Origin: an uncultured Acidobacteriota bacterium
Lineage (GTDB): Bacteria; Acidobacteriota; Terriglobia; UBA7540
DNA: 16,061 bases
NCBI GenBank assembly: GCA_937900045.1
Contig: CALCEB010000243.1
Span: 1 to 16,061, forward strand
Reading direction: 5' to 3'
Shown here: positions 6,838 through 13,621 of the stretch, in pieces
Numbering within the stretch: the first letter of the stretch is position 1
Layout of the letters: every line of letters begins with the position of its first letter
Notes under the pieces: model-generated
The model's input: the letters and a program-made list of their open reading frames with translations, nothing else
Database searches by the model: none
Told to the model about the DNA's origin: nothing
Program-made: the position numbers and the translations under genes

Positions 6838-8403
6838 ATGCCGAACGAAAGTCATTTTGACGTCATCATCATCGGCACCGGAGCGGGCGGCGGAACGCTT
6901 GCTCACCACCTGGCTCCAACCGGCAAAAAGATTCTTCTGCTCGAACGGGGGAATTTCTTGCCGCGGGAAAAGGACAACTGGGATTCTCGCGCCGTTTTTG
7001 TCGACGCCAAGTACCGGGCGAAAGAGACTTGGTATGACAAAGATGGGAAACCCTTCCACCCCGGCATCCAATACTTTGTCGGAGGCAACACCAAGGTCTT
7101 TGGCGCGGCTTTATTCCGTTTTCGCCCGCAGGATTTTGGCGAAGTTAAACATCATGGCGGCATATCCCCCGCTTGGCCGTTGCGCTATGAGGACTTTGAA
7201 CCCTACTACACCAAGGCTGAGCATCTTTATCACGTCCACGGGGAGCACGGCATTGACCCGACGGAGGGCCCGGCCAGCGCGCCTTACCGTTATCCTCCTG
7301 TTAGCCACGAGCCGCGCATTCAAGAACTCTATAATGACCTGCAGCGGATTGGCCACCATCCTTTTCCCCTGCCGCTTGGCATTCTGCTGGATGAAGAGGA
7401 CGGCAAACCCCGCCACACCAGCGCCTGTGTCCGCTGTCCGGCGTTTGATGGTTTCCCCTGCCTGGTGAACGGCAAGGCGGATGCCCAGGTGATCTGTGTG
7501 GACCCGGCGATGGAGCATGCGAACGTCACTCTGCGGACGGGCGCCTATGTGAAGCGGCTTGAGACCAGCGCCTCCGGGCGCGAGATCACCAAGGTTTTGG
7601 TGGAGCGCCATGGCGCGCAGGAAGTATACTCAGCGGATCTGGTGGTGGTTTCCTGCGGGGCCATGAACTCGGCGGCCCTGTTGCTGCGCTCCGCCAATGA
7701 CCAGCACCCTCGCGGCCTGGCAAACAGCTCGGATGTGGTGGGCCGGCATTACATGCGGCACAATAACTCCGCCTTCATCGCCATTTCCCGGCAGCCCAAT
7801 CCCACCATCTTTCAGAAGACCCTGGGCGTGAATGACTTCTACTTCCGCTCGGACGATTGGGAATTTCCCCTAGGCCAGATTCAGATGCTCGGCAAATCCG
7901 ATGGAGAAATGATCAAGGGTGAAGCTCCGTCCTGGGCGTTCTGGAAGCCTGAGTTTGCGCTCGATTTCTTGGCCGAACACTCGATCGATTTCTGGCTGCA
8001 ATCGGAGGACCTGCCCGACCCGGAGAATCGCGTGACGCTGGGCCCGGAAGGCCAAATTACGCTTCACCTTGAGGACAACAATCTTGAAGCACACGCGCGC
8101 TTGACGGCGAAGCTCAAGGGCCTGCTCAGTGAAATTGGCCTTCATGACCACCTCATGCCGCGGTCGCTCTACTTGGGCAAGGAGATTCCGATCAGCGGCA
8201 CCGCCCATCAGGCCGGGACGGTGCGCTTCGGTCCCGATCCCAAAACGTCGGCCCTCGACCTGAATTGCAAAACCCACGATTTGGACAATCTCTACGTTGT
8301 GGACAGCAGCTTCTTTGTCTCCATTGCGGCCGTCAACCCCGCGCTCACCATCATCGCCAACGCCTTGCGAGTGGGAGACCATTTAATCGAACGGCTGGGA
8401 TAG
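6838..8403 (+). CDS. GMC-family FAD oxidoreductase
   Basis: A flavoprotein of 521 residues in the glucose-methanol-choline family, which oxidises alcohol groups of sugars and related compounds. The N-terminal dinucleotide fold is clear (DVIIIGTGAGGGT, with GxGxxG at 13-18 and Glu36 for the ADP ribose). The catalytic pair near the C-terminus is His457 (GTAHQAGT) and Asn500 (AVNPALTI), where many members have His/His or His/Asn. A Cys-containing stretch, 'SACVRCPAFDGFPC' near residues 196-209, is typical of bacterial members of this subgroup. The ATG at 6838 follows GGGAGGAA at good spacing; an in-frame start at 6802 lacks one. No Tat or Sec signal is seen. It is third in the glucose cluster, 50 nt after the permease, so its substrate is probably glucose or a derived sugar, but that is unproven. 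Confidence 0.9.
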   Translation: MPNESHFDVIIIGTGAGGGTLAHHLAPTGKKILLLERGNFLPREKDNWDSRAVFVDAKYRAKETWYDKDGKPFHPGIQYFVGGNTKVFGAALFRFRPQDFGEVKHHGGISPAWPLRYEDFEPYYTKAEHLYHVHGEHGIDPTEGPASAPYRYPPVSHEPRIQELYNDLQRIGHHPFPLPLGILLDEEDGKPRHTSACVRCPAFDGFPCLVNGKADAQVICVDPAMEHANVTLRTGAYVKRLETSASGREITKVLVERHGAQEVYSADLVVVSCGAMNSAALLLRSANDQHPRGLANSSDVVGRHYMRHNNSAFIAISRQPNPTIFQKTLGVNDFYFRSDDWEFPLGQIQMLGKSDGEMIKGEAPSWAFWKPEFALDFLAEHSIDFWLQSEDLPDPENRVTLGPEGQITLHLEDNNLEAHARLTAKLKGLLSEIGLHDHLMPRSLYLGKEIPISGTAHQAGTVRFGPDPKTSALDLNCKTHDLDNLYVVDSSFFVSIAAVNPALTIIANALRVGDHLIERLG

Positions 8404-8482
8404 GTGGATGATGGCAGGCGGGCGGCAGTGCCGCCTCCAGTCCGGCGATCCCCTGCAAACACATCAAAAGGAGGAAACGGAC

Positions 8483-9592
8483 ATGAAAGCGATTGCCATT
8501 GTACCGGGCGCCGCCGGCTCGCGTCTGGTGGAGCGGCCAGAGCCCTCTATCACGGCGCCCGATCAGGTAAAAATGCGCGTGGTGCGGGTAGGCATTTGCG
8601 GGACGGACCGCGAGGAAGTGACGGGAGGCCGCGCCCAGGCGCCCGATGGCCAAAAGGAGTTGGTGATTGGCCACGAAATGTTTGGCAAGGTGGTAGAGGT
8701 AGGCTCAGCCGTCACCCGCGTCAAAGCCGAGGATTATGCGGTGTTCACGGTGCGTCGGGGCTGCGGTTCATGCGCGCCCTGCCAGATGAACCGCGCCGAC
8801 ATGTGCCAGACCGGGAACTACCACGAGCGGGGCATCAAGGGCCTGGACGGTTACCAGACGGAACTCGCCGTGGATCAAGAGCAGTATGCGCTGCGCATCC
8901 CGCCTGAACTTGCCCCCGTGGGCGTTCTGCTGGAGCCGCTTTCGATTGTTGAGAAAGCCATTGATGAGACCATGCGCCTCCAAAGCCTGCGCTGCCCGGA
9001 CGCCGCCGTGACCCCGGACTGGCTTTTTGGCCGCCGCTGCCTGGTGGCGGGCATTGGCCCGGTGGGTTTGCTTGCGGCCCTGGTCCTGGTGCTGCGAGGA
9101 GGCGCGGTCTACGGTCTGGATGTGGTCGATGCCAACACCGCCCGGCCGCAGTGGCTTGAAGCCATCGGCGGCAAGTACATCGACGGGCGCAAGGTGCCTG
9201 CAGGCCACGTGGAAAAGGTGGATGGGGCGATGGACCTGGTCGTGGAGGCCACGGGAATCCCCGCCTTGGAGTTCAATCTGCTTGACGCTTTGGCCTTGAA
9301 CGGGGCCTATGTGCTTACCGGAATCCCCGGCGGCGACCGGCCCCTGCAGATTCCCGGCGCTCAACTGGTGCGCCAATTAGTGCTAAATAACCAATTAATG
9401 CTCGGCAGTGTGAATGCCGCTCGCGGCCACTTCCAGATGGGGGTGGATGACCTTGCCCATGCCCATCTGCGCTGGCCCGGCCACGCCGAACGGTTGATCA
9501 CCCACCGGCATTCGCCCCAAGAGTTTGTTGAAATGCGCGATCAGCATGAAGCCGACGTCATCAAAGAGGTCATCGAGTGGTCCGCAGCATAA
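8483..9592 (+). CDS. zinc-dependent glucose 1-dehydrogenase-like MDR enzyme
   Basis: The 369-residue protein is a medium-chain dehydrogenase most like the glucose 1-dehydrogenases of archaea and some bacteria, which turn D-glucose into glucono-lactone with NAD(P)+. 'VGICGTDREEV' gives Cys39 and Asp42; 'GHEMFG' gives His64 and Glu65; Glu151 is in the 'LLEPLSI' motif. A structural zinc lobe is set by Cys94, Cys97, Cys100 and Cys108. The nucleotide fold shows 'AGIGPVG' at 189-195. The start is decided by AAGGAGGAAAC just before the ATG at 8483. It is last of the four-gene run, 79 nt after the GMC gene. Cofactor preference cannot be read safely. Galactose or another aldose could also be a substrate. 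Confidence 0.87.
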   Translation: MKAIAIVPGAAGSRLVERPEPSITAPDQVKMRVVRVGICGTDREEVTGGRAQAPDGQKELVIGHEMFGKVVEVGSAVTRVKAEDYAVFTVRRGCGSCAPCQMNRADMCQTGNYHERGIKGLDGYQTELAVDQEQYALRIPPELAPVGVLLEPLSIVEKAIDETMRLQSLRCPDAAVTPDWLFGRRCLVAGIGPVGLLAALVLVLRGGAVYGLDVVDANTARPQWLEAIGGKYIDGRKVPAGHVEKVDGAMDLVVEATGIPALEFNLLDALALNGAYVLTGIPGGDRPLQIPGAQLVRQLVLNNQLMLGSVNAARGHFQMGVDDLAHAHLRWPGHAERLITHRHSPQEFVEMRDQHEADVIKEVIEWSAA

Positions 9593-9687
9593 GACGAAGC
9601 GCGGCGGGCCTGCGGCACACCCGGCGATCTTTGCTCACGCAAGGTTCACATACAATGTATCACTGCTGTCCGGTTAACCTGGATTAT

Positions 9688-9852
9688 TCATGAAGCTCCC
9701 TTGTAGGACCGGAAGGGCACGGTTTTAACCGTGCCGAAGGACGGTGCTTCGATCGTTTTTTGTCTCGCATCCCGAACGGTCCGTTCGTGGGCGGCGTCGT
9801 TGCTGTTCAGCAGAGCCAGAAAATAGAACGTGTCGGCAAAAAGAGGGTTCAC
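9688..9852 (-). pseudogene. truncated PIN-domain toxin (VapC-like), N-terminal fragment
   Basis: A 54-codon ORF starts with GTG at 9852 and overlaps the antitoxin stop by 4 nt (GTGA), the usual layout of vapBC-type operons. The first 30 residues, NPLFADTFYFLALLNSNDAA then HERTVRDAR, look like the start of a PIN ribonuclease; the Asp in 'FADTFYF' is the first catalytic acid. PIN toxins have about 130-140 residues with three more acidic positions, which are absent here. After residue 31 the frame runs through a palindromic repeat (9716-9735) and stops at 9690-9688. It is very probably inactive, cut by a deletion or repeat insertion. Confidence 0.7.
9716..9735. repeat. REP-like palindrome
   Basis: GGCACGGTTTTAACCGTGCC is a perfect 9-bp inverted repeat with a 2-nt centre, flanked by GAAGG on both sides. 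I recall closely similar 'CCTTCGGCACGGCTGAAGCCGTGCC' elements as frequent intergenic repeats in acidobacterial genomes. Here it lies where the PIN toxin loses homology. A further 15-nt palindrome, CGAACGGTCCGTTCG, lies at 9773-9787 inside the toxin fragment. Confidence 0.65.
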
Positions 9853-10055
9853 TTCTTCGAGGTCCCATGGATGTAATGATCGTGATTCGCGGCCCAGTCG
9901 GCGGGCATGTCATGAACGGCGCTGATGACATCCTTCAGCCTTTCTGACAATGGACGCGGCACGATTGGCTCAATCCGCACCGGAGTCCCCTCTGGAAGAT
10001 TGGCGTCTGGTGCCAACAGTACCGTACCCTTCGAAACCTTTCCAAGATAGGTCAC
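9849..10055 (-). CDS. antitoxin-like protein (VapB/DUF104-like), 68 aa
   Basis: The product begins VTYLGKVSKGTVLLAPDANL followed by PEGTPVRIEPI, a short beta-rich start like AF2212/DUF104- and VapB-type antitoxins, and ends in a helix ('LSERLKDVISAVHDMPADW') that would grip the toxin. I chose GTG at 10055 because AGAGGTGG lies upstream; the ORF is open to an ATG at 10139, but that region looks non-coding. It overlaps the PIN toxin fragment by 4 nt. With the toxin broken, it may be an orphan or act on another locus. The exact antitoxin family is uncertain. Confidence 0.6.
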   Translation of the reverse strand: MTYLGKVSKGTVLLAPDANLPEGTPVRIEPIVPRPLSERLKDVISAVHDMPADWAANHDHYIHGTSKK

Positions 10056-10156
10056 AAGCCCACCACCTCTGCCAAAGAACGCTCTCTGGTCCGGTTCAAG
10101 AAATATCCGTGCCTTTAGATTACCGCATAACCGGCACAATCGCGGCTCCTTCCGGT

Positions 10157-10248
10157 GCGCCGTGCCGTCAGCGCGCAGGTGTAGTCACCATCTCGTCACG
10201 CCCGCGAGATGCAGGGCCGTCAGAAAGGGAAATTGACCGGAGATGAAG
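10157..10248 (+). repeat. dispersed intergenic repeat, copy A
   Basis: This stretch aligns with 11688-11780 at roughly 70 percent by eye. Shared blocks include GCGCGCAG, CCATCT, GCCCGCGAGA and CGTCAGAAA. It lies in the 310-nt stretch without a gene (10056-10365), where I see nothing else convincing apart from the ribosome site of the next gene. Confidence 0.5.
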
Positions 10249-10365
10249 CACGGCAGACACAATGTGGTGCTTGCCGCGCTCCGGCGGACCTGCTGGAAGC
10301 CCCACGGATTTGGAGTGGTTTAAGAAACTCCTCTAAGGTAATCTGATGGGGAGGGAGGACGCCGG

Positions 10366-10647
10366 ATGGAGTCCAGTATTGATCCACGACTGGTGAAGGC
10401 GATTACTGAACTGAAGGCTGCCGGAGCTCGAGAGGTCTACGTGTTTGGTTCGGCTGCGAAGGGGATCTCTGGCCAAAACTCTGACGTGGACTTGGCGGTT
10501 TCAGGCCTGCCGCCGGAGGTTTTCTTCCGTGCGATGGCGCGGGCCGCACGCGCATTGGGCCGGCCGCTTGATCTGGTTGATTTGGATGAGGAGAACCCCT
10601 TCAGCCTGCATCTGAAGCGCGAGGGGGAATTGCGGCGTGTCGGATAG
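10366..10647 (+). CDS. MNT-type nucleotidyltransferase (antitoxin of a MNT/HEPN pair)
   Basis: A 93-residue minimal nucleotidyltransferase. The active-site signature is present: 'VYVFGSAAKG' (Gly28-Ser29) followed by 'SDVDLAV' with Asp40 and Asp42, and a later acidic strand 'LDLVDLD' (69-73). In MNT/HEPN systems this protein neutralises the HEPN ribonuclease by adding AMP to a tyrosine. The ATG at 10366 follows GGGAGGGAGG at good spacing. The 3' end overlaps the HEPN gene by 11 nt, so the two were translationally coupled. The antitoxin appears intact although its toxin is broken. Confidence 0.87.
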   Translation: MESSIDPRLVKAITELKAAGAREVYVFGSAAKGISGQNSDVDLAVSGLPPEVFFRAMARAARALGRPLDLVDLDEENPFSLHLKREGELRRVG

Positions 10648-11010
10648 GCTCCGTAAACAGGTCTCGCTTGAACTGGAGCAGATTGACCGGCTGCTTGCGG
10701 CCCATCGCCCGTTGCTTGAAAAATGTACGCATACCACCCCGGACAATATTGAGCTTTCTGCTGCCGCCGCAATATTGCACGCTTTTTATACACGAGGACA
10801 TAAGTCGGCGACGGGCATCTGCTGTAGCGCCGATCTGCGACCGGCGCTACAGAACCGGACGCCGCCGACATACGGCCGTGGGTATACAATGGCATGGCGA
10901 ACATATCCAAGAGGATTGCCGTGCAGGCAGAAGCCGAACTGCCACGCGGCGATTCCTGGCATCAGGATTTGATGGATCTCGTGAGACTGCCAGCCGATGA
11001 GAACGCTTGC
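10637..11010 (+). pseudogene. HEPN-domain toxin gene, interrupted by a MITE and 3'-truncated
   Basis: Starts with GTG at 10637 (GAGGGGGAA upstream). The first part reads MSDRLRKQVSLELEQIDRLL and ends ILHAFY at 10788. The second part, YNGMANISKRIAVQAEAELP then RGDSWHQDLMDLV, begins at 10885 in another frame. Removing 98 bp (the element plus one TA) joins them in frame as AFYNGMANISKRIA, which fits HEPN proteins of this group. Homology then fades after 'RLPADEN' (about 11007), before the expected RxxxxH catalytic motif near a FRHxFRHxY stretch. The gene is thus broken twice and the toxin is inactive. Family assignment is by recognition. Confidence 0.75.
10789..10884. mobile_element. 96-bp MITE with TA target duplication, inside the HEPN gene
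   Basis: The element is one long imperfect inverted repeat: about 31 of 44 positions pair between the arms. Its ends begin TAC on both strands, it has a perfect inner block GTCGGCG, and it closes with an 11-bp perfect stem (CTGTAGCGCCG, 10822-10832, with CGGCGCTACAG, 10842-10852) and a 9-nt loop. TA flanks it on each side (10787-10788 and 10885-10886). It encodes no protein. TA duplication suggests mobilisation by an IS630/Tc1-type transposase encoded elsewhere. A 6-bp repeat TATACA also flanks it, but only the TA model restores the interrupted reading frame. Confidence 0.75.
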
Positions 11011-11017
11011 ATCGGAG

Positions 11018-11056
11018 TAAAGAAACCGCAGGCTTTTAGTGCGGGTCTGCGCGGTT
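11018..11056 (-). terminator. possible intrinsic terminator after hicA
   Basis: Just after the hicA stop on the minus strand, AACCG..CAG (with a 2-nt bulge) can pair with CTGCGGTT across a 15-nt loop, followed by TCTTTACTCC. The stem is imperfect and the T-tract short, so confidence is limited. Confidence 0.3.
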
Positions 11057-11059
11057 GTT

Positions 11060-11323
11060 TTAGTCAGAATAGAAGAATGGAGCGAGCACGGCGGGGGGAA
11101 CGTAACGGGTTGCTTGCCGGAGAATCGCGCGACAGGTACCTGTATCGAGCTCGCGGTGGTCAGGTATCGTCAAGGTTTCGCGGTTACCGCTCGGCGCGGC
11201 ACGCTGGAGTTTCATGTGACTTCCCCGCTGCGAAACGACTTCAAATCCAAATTGGCGCAATATCCCTGCGACTTCCCTTCCGGAGAGCCGCTTAAGCCGG
11301 GGCAGGGGCGGCCTCCAACTCAA
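11060..11323 (-). CDS. hicA: HicA-family mRNA interferase toxin
   Basis: HicA toxins are small double-stranded-RNA-binding-fold ribonucleases that cut mRNA. This protein has the family pattern: 'LPRLKRLSGREVAGILRQFG' then 'FEVVSQRGSHMKL', where the His of GSH is the catalytic residue, followed by 'LTIPDHRELDTGTCRAILRQ'. It is up to 87 residues when started at the TTG at 11323, which would overlap hicB by 32 nt. The true start may be slightly later, since GGAGG lies 6 nt before a CTG codon at 11308. No other ATG or GTG suits. The toxin lies downstream of its antitoxin. All conserved positions I can judge are present, so it looks intact. Confidence 0.85.
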   Translation of the reverse strand: MSWRPPLPRLKRLSGREVAGILRQFGFEVVSQRGSHMKLQRAAPSGNRETLTIPDHRELDTGTCRAILRQATRYVPPAVLAPFFYSD

Positions 11324-11531
11324 AGGTTACGATAATTGAGGGAGAAGCGGCCAGCCCGAGCTCAGCAAGGCTCTCCCCTTCCAAGTGAAGAGCGACCGCC
11401 TCACGGAGATTGGCCGACACTTCATCCAGGGTGGCCCCTTGCGTAACCACAGGGATCTCCAAACACTCCGCCACGTACCCCGATTGCTCGCCGGGCCGGA
11501 TGACAGCCTTAATAGTGTGCTGCAAAGGCAT
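11292..11531 (-). CDS. hicB: HicB-family antitoxin
   Basis: The 79-residue protein begins MPLQHTIKAVIRPGEQSGYV and shows the partial RNase H-like HicB fold: 'YVAECLEIPVVTQGATLDEV' and 'ANLREAVALHLEG'. It should bind HicA and block its active site. There is no C-terminal DNA-binding domain, so this is the short form. The ATG at 11531 is preferred because AAGGAG sits 8 nt upstream; a TTG two codons earlier is less likely. Antitoxin first, toxin second, overlapping, is common in hicBA loci. A promoter lies just upstream (11558-11586). Confidence 0.87.
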   Translation of the reverse strand: MPLQHTIKAVIRPGEQSGYVAECLEIPVVTQGATLDEVSANLREAVALHLEGESLAELGLAASPSIIVTFELEAAPAPA

Positions 11532-11557
11532 CCTCAAACTCCTTGGCCTACGCCCAA

Positions 11558-11586
11558 ATCCTAACAGATCCGCCCTGCGGTCTCAA
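11558..11586 (-). promoter_or_regulatory. promoter of hicBA
   Basis: On the minus strand TTGAGA (11586-11581) and TAGGAT (11563-11558) are separated by 17 bp, matching 5 of 6 and 4 of 6 consensus positions. The start of transcription would be near 11551, about 20 nt before the hicB ATG. Confidence 0.5.
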
Positions 11587-11687
11587 GCATAAGAGTCATC
11601 CTACCCCTCTTGCGGGGCGCCGCCCGCGCTTTGCTCGTCACTCGTCACTTTTCACTTGTCACTGCTCTCAGACCCGAAGCAGAAGCC

Positions 11688-11780
11688 CGCCGCGCCGCCA
11701 GCGCGCAGAAGCTTTCCCATCTTGCCGTGCCCGCGAGAAGCATAGGCGTCAGAAAAGGAGAGTGATCAGGGAAATGAGCC
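11688..11780 (+). repeat. dispersed intergenic repeat, copy B
   Basis: This is the second copy of the repeat at 10157-10248 in the same orientation. It makes up the middle of the 396-nt stretch without a gene between hicB and the kinase (11532-11927). That stretch also holds the hicBA promoter at one end and the kinase promoter at the other; I see nothing else in it. Confidence 0.5.
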
Positions 11781-11869
11781 AAGAGGCAGAGGGGTAAAGA
11801 CTGCCCGTCAGGCAGCGGACAGGGGCCAGACGCACAAAAGGGTACACGGCTGCAAAGTGTAGCAACCCG

Positions 11870-11898
11870 TTTTCGCCTGGTAAATTTTAGGATATACT
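11870..11898 (+). promoter_or_regulatory. possible promoter of the kinase cluster
   Basis: TATACT (11893-11898; 5 of 6 to TATAAT) lies 17 bp after TTTTCG (11870-11875; 3 of 6 to TTGACA). The expected transcription start is about 23 nt before the GTG at 11928. The AT-rich spacer stands out in this GC-rich region. Confidence 0.4.
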
Positions 11899-11927
11899 CG
11901 GCGCAGCGAAACGGAGGGCCAGTCTCA

Positions 11928-13595
11928 GTGAAGATCTGCCCCAATTGCGGTCAAACTTACCCAACCCACTTCGTCTTGTGCCCTCAAGACGGCCAGACGC
12001 TGACCGAGGCTGACGTCTGGTCAGAAGGAACCGTCATTCGTGAGAAGTATCGCATCCTCGGAAAGATCGGCTCCGGGGGCATGGCGACCGTTTACAAGGC
12101 GCAGCATGTGGATTTCAAGGAATTGCGCGCCCTCAAGGTCATAAGCCCCGAGCTGGCGCGGGATGAAAGCTTTGCCCGGCGTTTCAAGCAGGAGGCGGTG
12201 GTGACGCGCATGCTCCATCACCCCAATGCTGTGCGAGTTGAAGACATTGACAAGGCGGAGGATGGACGCCCATTTATCGTGATGGAGTATATCGACGGGC
12301 GGAGTCTGAAGGAAGTGATTCAGAACGAAGGGCCGATACCGGTGAAACGAGCCTGCCGGATCGCAAAGAATGTGGCCTCGGCGCTCGACGCCGCGCACGC
12401 GCTGGGCATGGTGCATCGTGACATCAAGCCGGCCAACATCGTTCTGGTCGAAACGAAATCCGGGGAACAGGCGAAAGTATTGGACTTTGGTATTGCGAAA
12501 GTTAAGGAAGGGCTTCTTGAAGACTCTAAACTCAAGCACATGACGCTGACGGGTACAGGCGCGGTGGTGGGCACGCCGGCCTATATGTCTCCAGAACAAG
12601 CGAAGGGAATGAAGGGAGACCAGCTTGATGGCCGGTCGGATATCTATTCGCTCGGCGTCGCCATGTACCAGATGCTGGCCGGAGAGCTGCCTCTCAACGC
12701 CGATTCTGAGATGCAGATGATGATGGCGCAAATCAACACAAAGCCCAAACCCATTCAGCAGCGGCGCAAGGACGTCCCCAGCTCAATATCCAGATTGGTG
12801 ATGCAATGTTTGGAAAAGAATCGTGACCATCGGCCGGCGAGCGGACGCGCAGTGGTCGAAGCAATCGAAAGGTGGGAACGAGAGTCAACGCCCGTTGCGG
12901 TCCCGAAGGAAAGGCGAGAGGCGGGAGAACCGGAAGGACGGCAAGGCGTCGGCGAAATCGGACCCCATCCTGACCGTCCAATTGACTCCAGTGGTGAAAG
13001 AAGAGAAGCCGGAGTGCGACTCAAAGAGCTACAGTTCCCCCGGACGCGGAAGGCTCGTTTGGTTCGCCAAATGTTAGTCCCAAGTGTCATCGCCGCTGGA
13101 TTGCTGGCCACTGGCGTTTGGTATGTGGCTTCCAAGCCGGACAAATCTGGCAGCCAGACACGTGGCACGAGCTCAATTAATGAGAATACGTCCCAGTCAA
13201 AGACGAAGCTTGAAAATGCGACGGGGCAAAGCGAGCCAGCTCCAAGAATTCCACTCTCTGTCGACGCTTCAGCCGCACAGAGGAACGAGTCACCCCCGCT
13301 CGTAACCAAGTCAAGGGCGCGGCACACCTCGGCGGCTCGTTCCGATGATCGTCTGGCTTCAGCGCCGACGCCGGCCGCTTTGTCACCAGAAGTTCAACGC
13401 CAAATCAAAGGCGCGATAACCGAAGGGGACGTCGACGCGGATGATGGCATGTACGACGCAGCCCTCAAAGCGTACAGCCGGGCGTTACAATACGCCGGTT
13501 CCGATATTGCAATTCGGGGTGAGATACAACGGAAAATCCAGCGGGCGAAGAAAGCTAAGGGCACGGAAGCAGCGGACGGCATCTTGAATCGTTAA
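11928..13595 (+). CDS. membrane-anchored Ser/Thr protein kinase with N-terminal zinc ribbon
   Basis: A 555-residue Hanks-type (PknB-like) kinase. Residues 4-21 form a zinc-ribbon-like knot (CPNC...CPQDG). The kinase domain (about 41-315) has GSGGMATVYKA at 48-58, Lys70 (ALKV), Glu89, the HRDIKPAN loop (163-170), DFG (186-188), GTPAYMSPE (215-223) and SDIYSLG (237-243), so it should be active. A single membrane span is at about 384-401, and the outer part ends in a TPR-like helix pair ('DGMYDAALKAYSRALQYA'). The kinase faces the cytoplasm and the C-terminus the periplasm. Start is GTG at 11928 with GGAGGG about 9 nt upstream. The PEGA/PDZ gene follows 26 nt later, presumably in one operon. The signal it senses is unknown. 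Confidence 0.92.
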   Translation: MKICPNCGQTYPTHFVLCPQDGQTLTEADVWSEGTVIREKYRILGKIGSGGMATVYKAQHVDFKELRALKVISPELARDESFARRFKQEAVVTRMLHHPNAVRVEDIDKAEDGRPFIVMEYIDGRSLKEVIQNEGPIPVKRACRIAKNVASALDAAHALGMVHRDIKPANIVLVETKSGEQAKVLDFGIAKVKEGLLEDSKLKHMTLTGTGAVVGTPAYMSPEQAKGMKGDQLDGRSDIYSLGVAMYQMLAGELPLNADSEMQMMMAQINTKPKPIQQRRKDVPSSISRLVMQCLEKNRDHRPASGRAVVEAIERWERESTPVAVPKERREAGEPEGRQGVGEIGPHPDRPIDSSGERREAGVRLKELQFPRTRKARLVRQMLVPSVIAAGLLATGVWYVASKPDKSGSQTRGTSSINENTSQSKTKLENATGQSEPAPRIPLSVDASAAQRNESPPLVTKSRARHTSAARSDDRLASAPTPAALSPEVQRQIKGAITEGDVDADDGMYDAALKAYSRALQYAGSDIAIRGEIQRKIQRAKKAKGTEAADGILNR

Positions 13596-13621
13596 GGTGA
13601 CTCTAAAGGGAGGGGCTAGAA

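Noticed and set aside
9641..9681. Short palindromes (ATACAATGTAT and GGTTAACC) after the glucose dehydrogenase gene, considered as terminator or operator
   Set aside because: Stems are too short and no T-tract follows; no nearby gene start fits an operator. I found no convincing terminator for the glucose cluster.
10266..10337. Open stretch ending 'SPTDLEWFKKLL' before the MNT gene, considered as the C-terminal remnant of another protein
   Set aside because: Only about 24 codons, no recognisable family and no ribosome site; too little to call.
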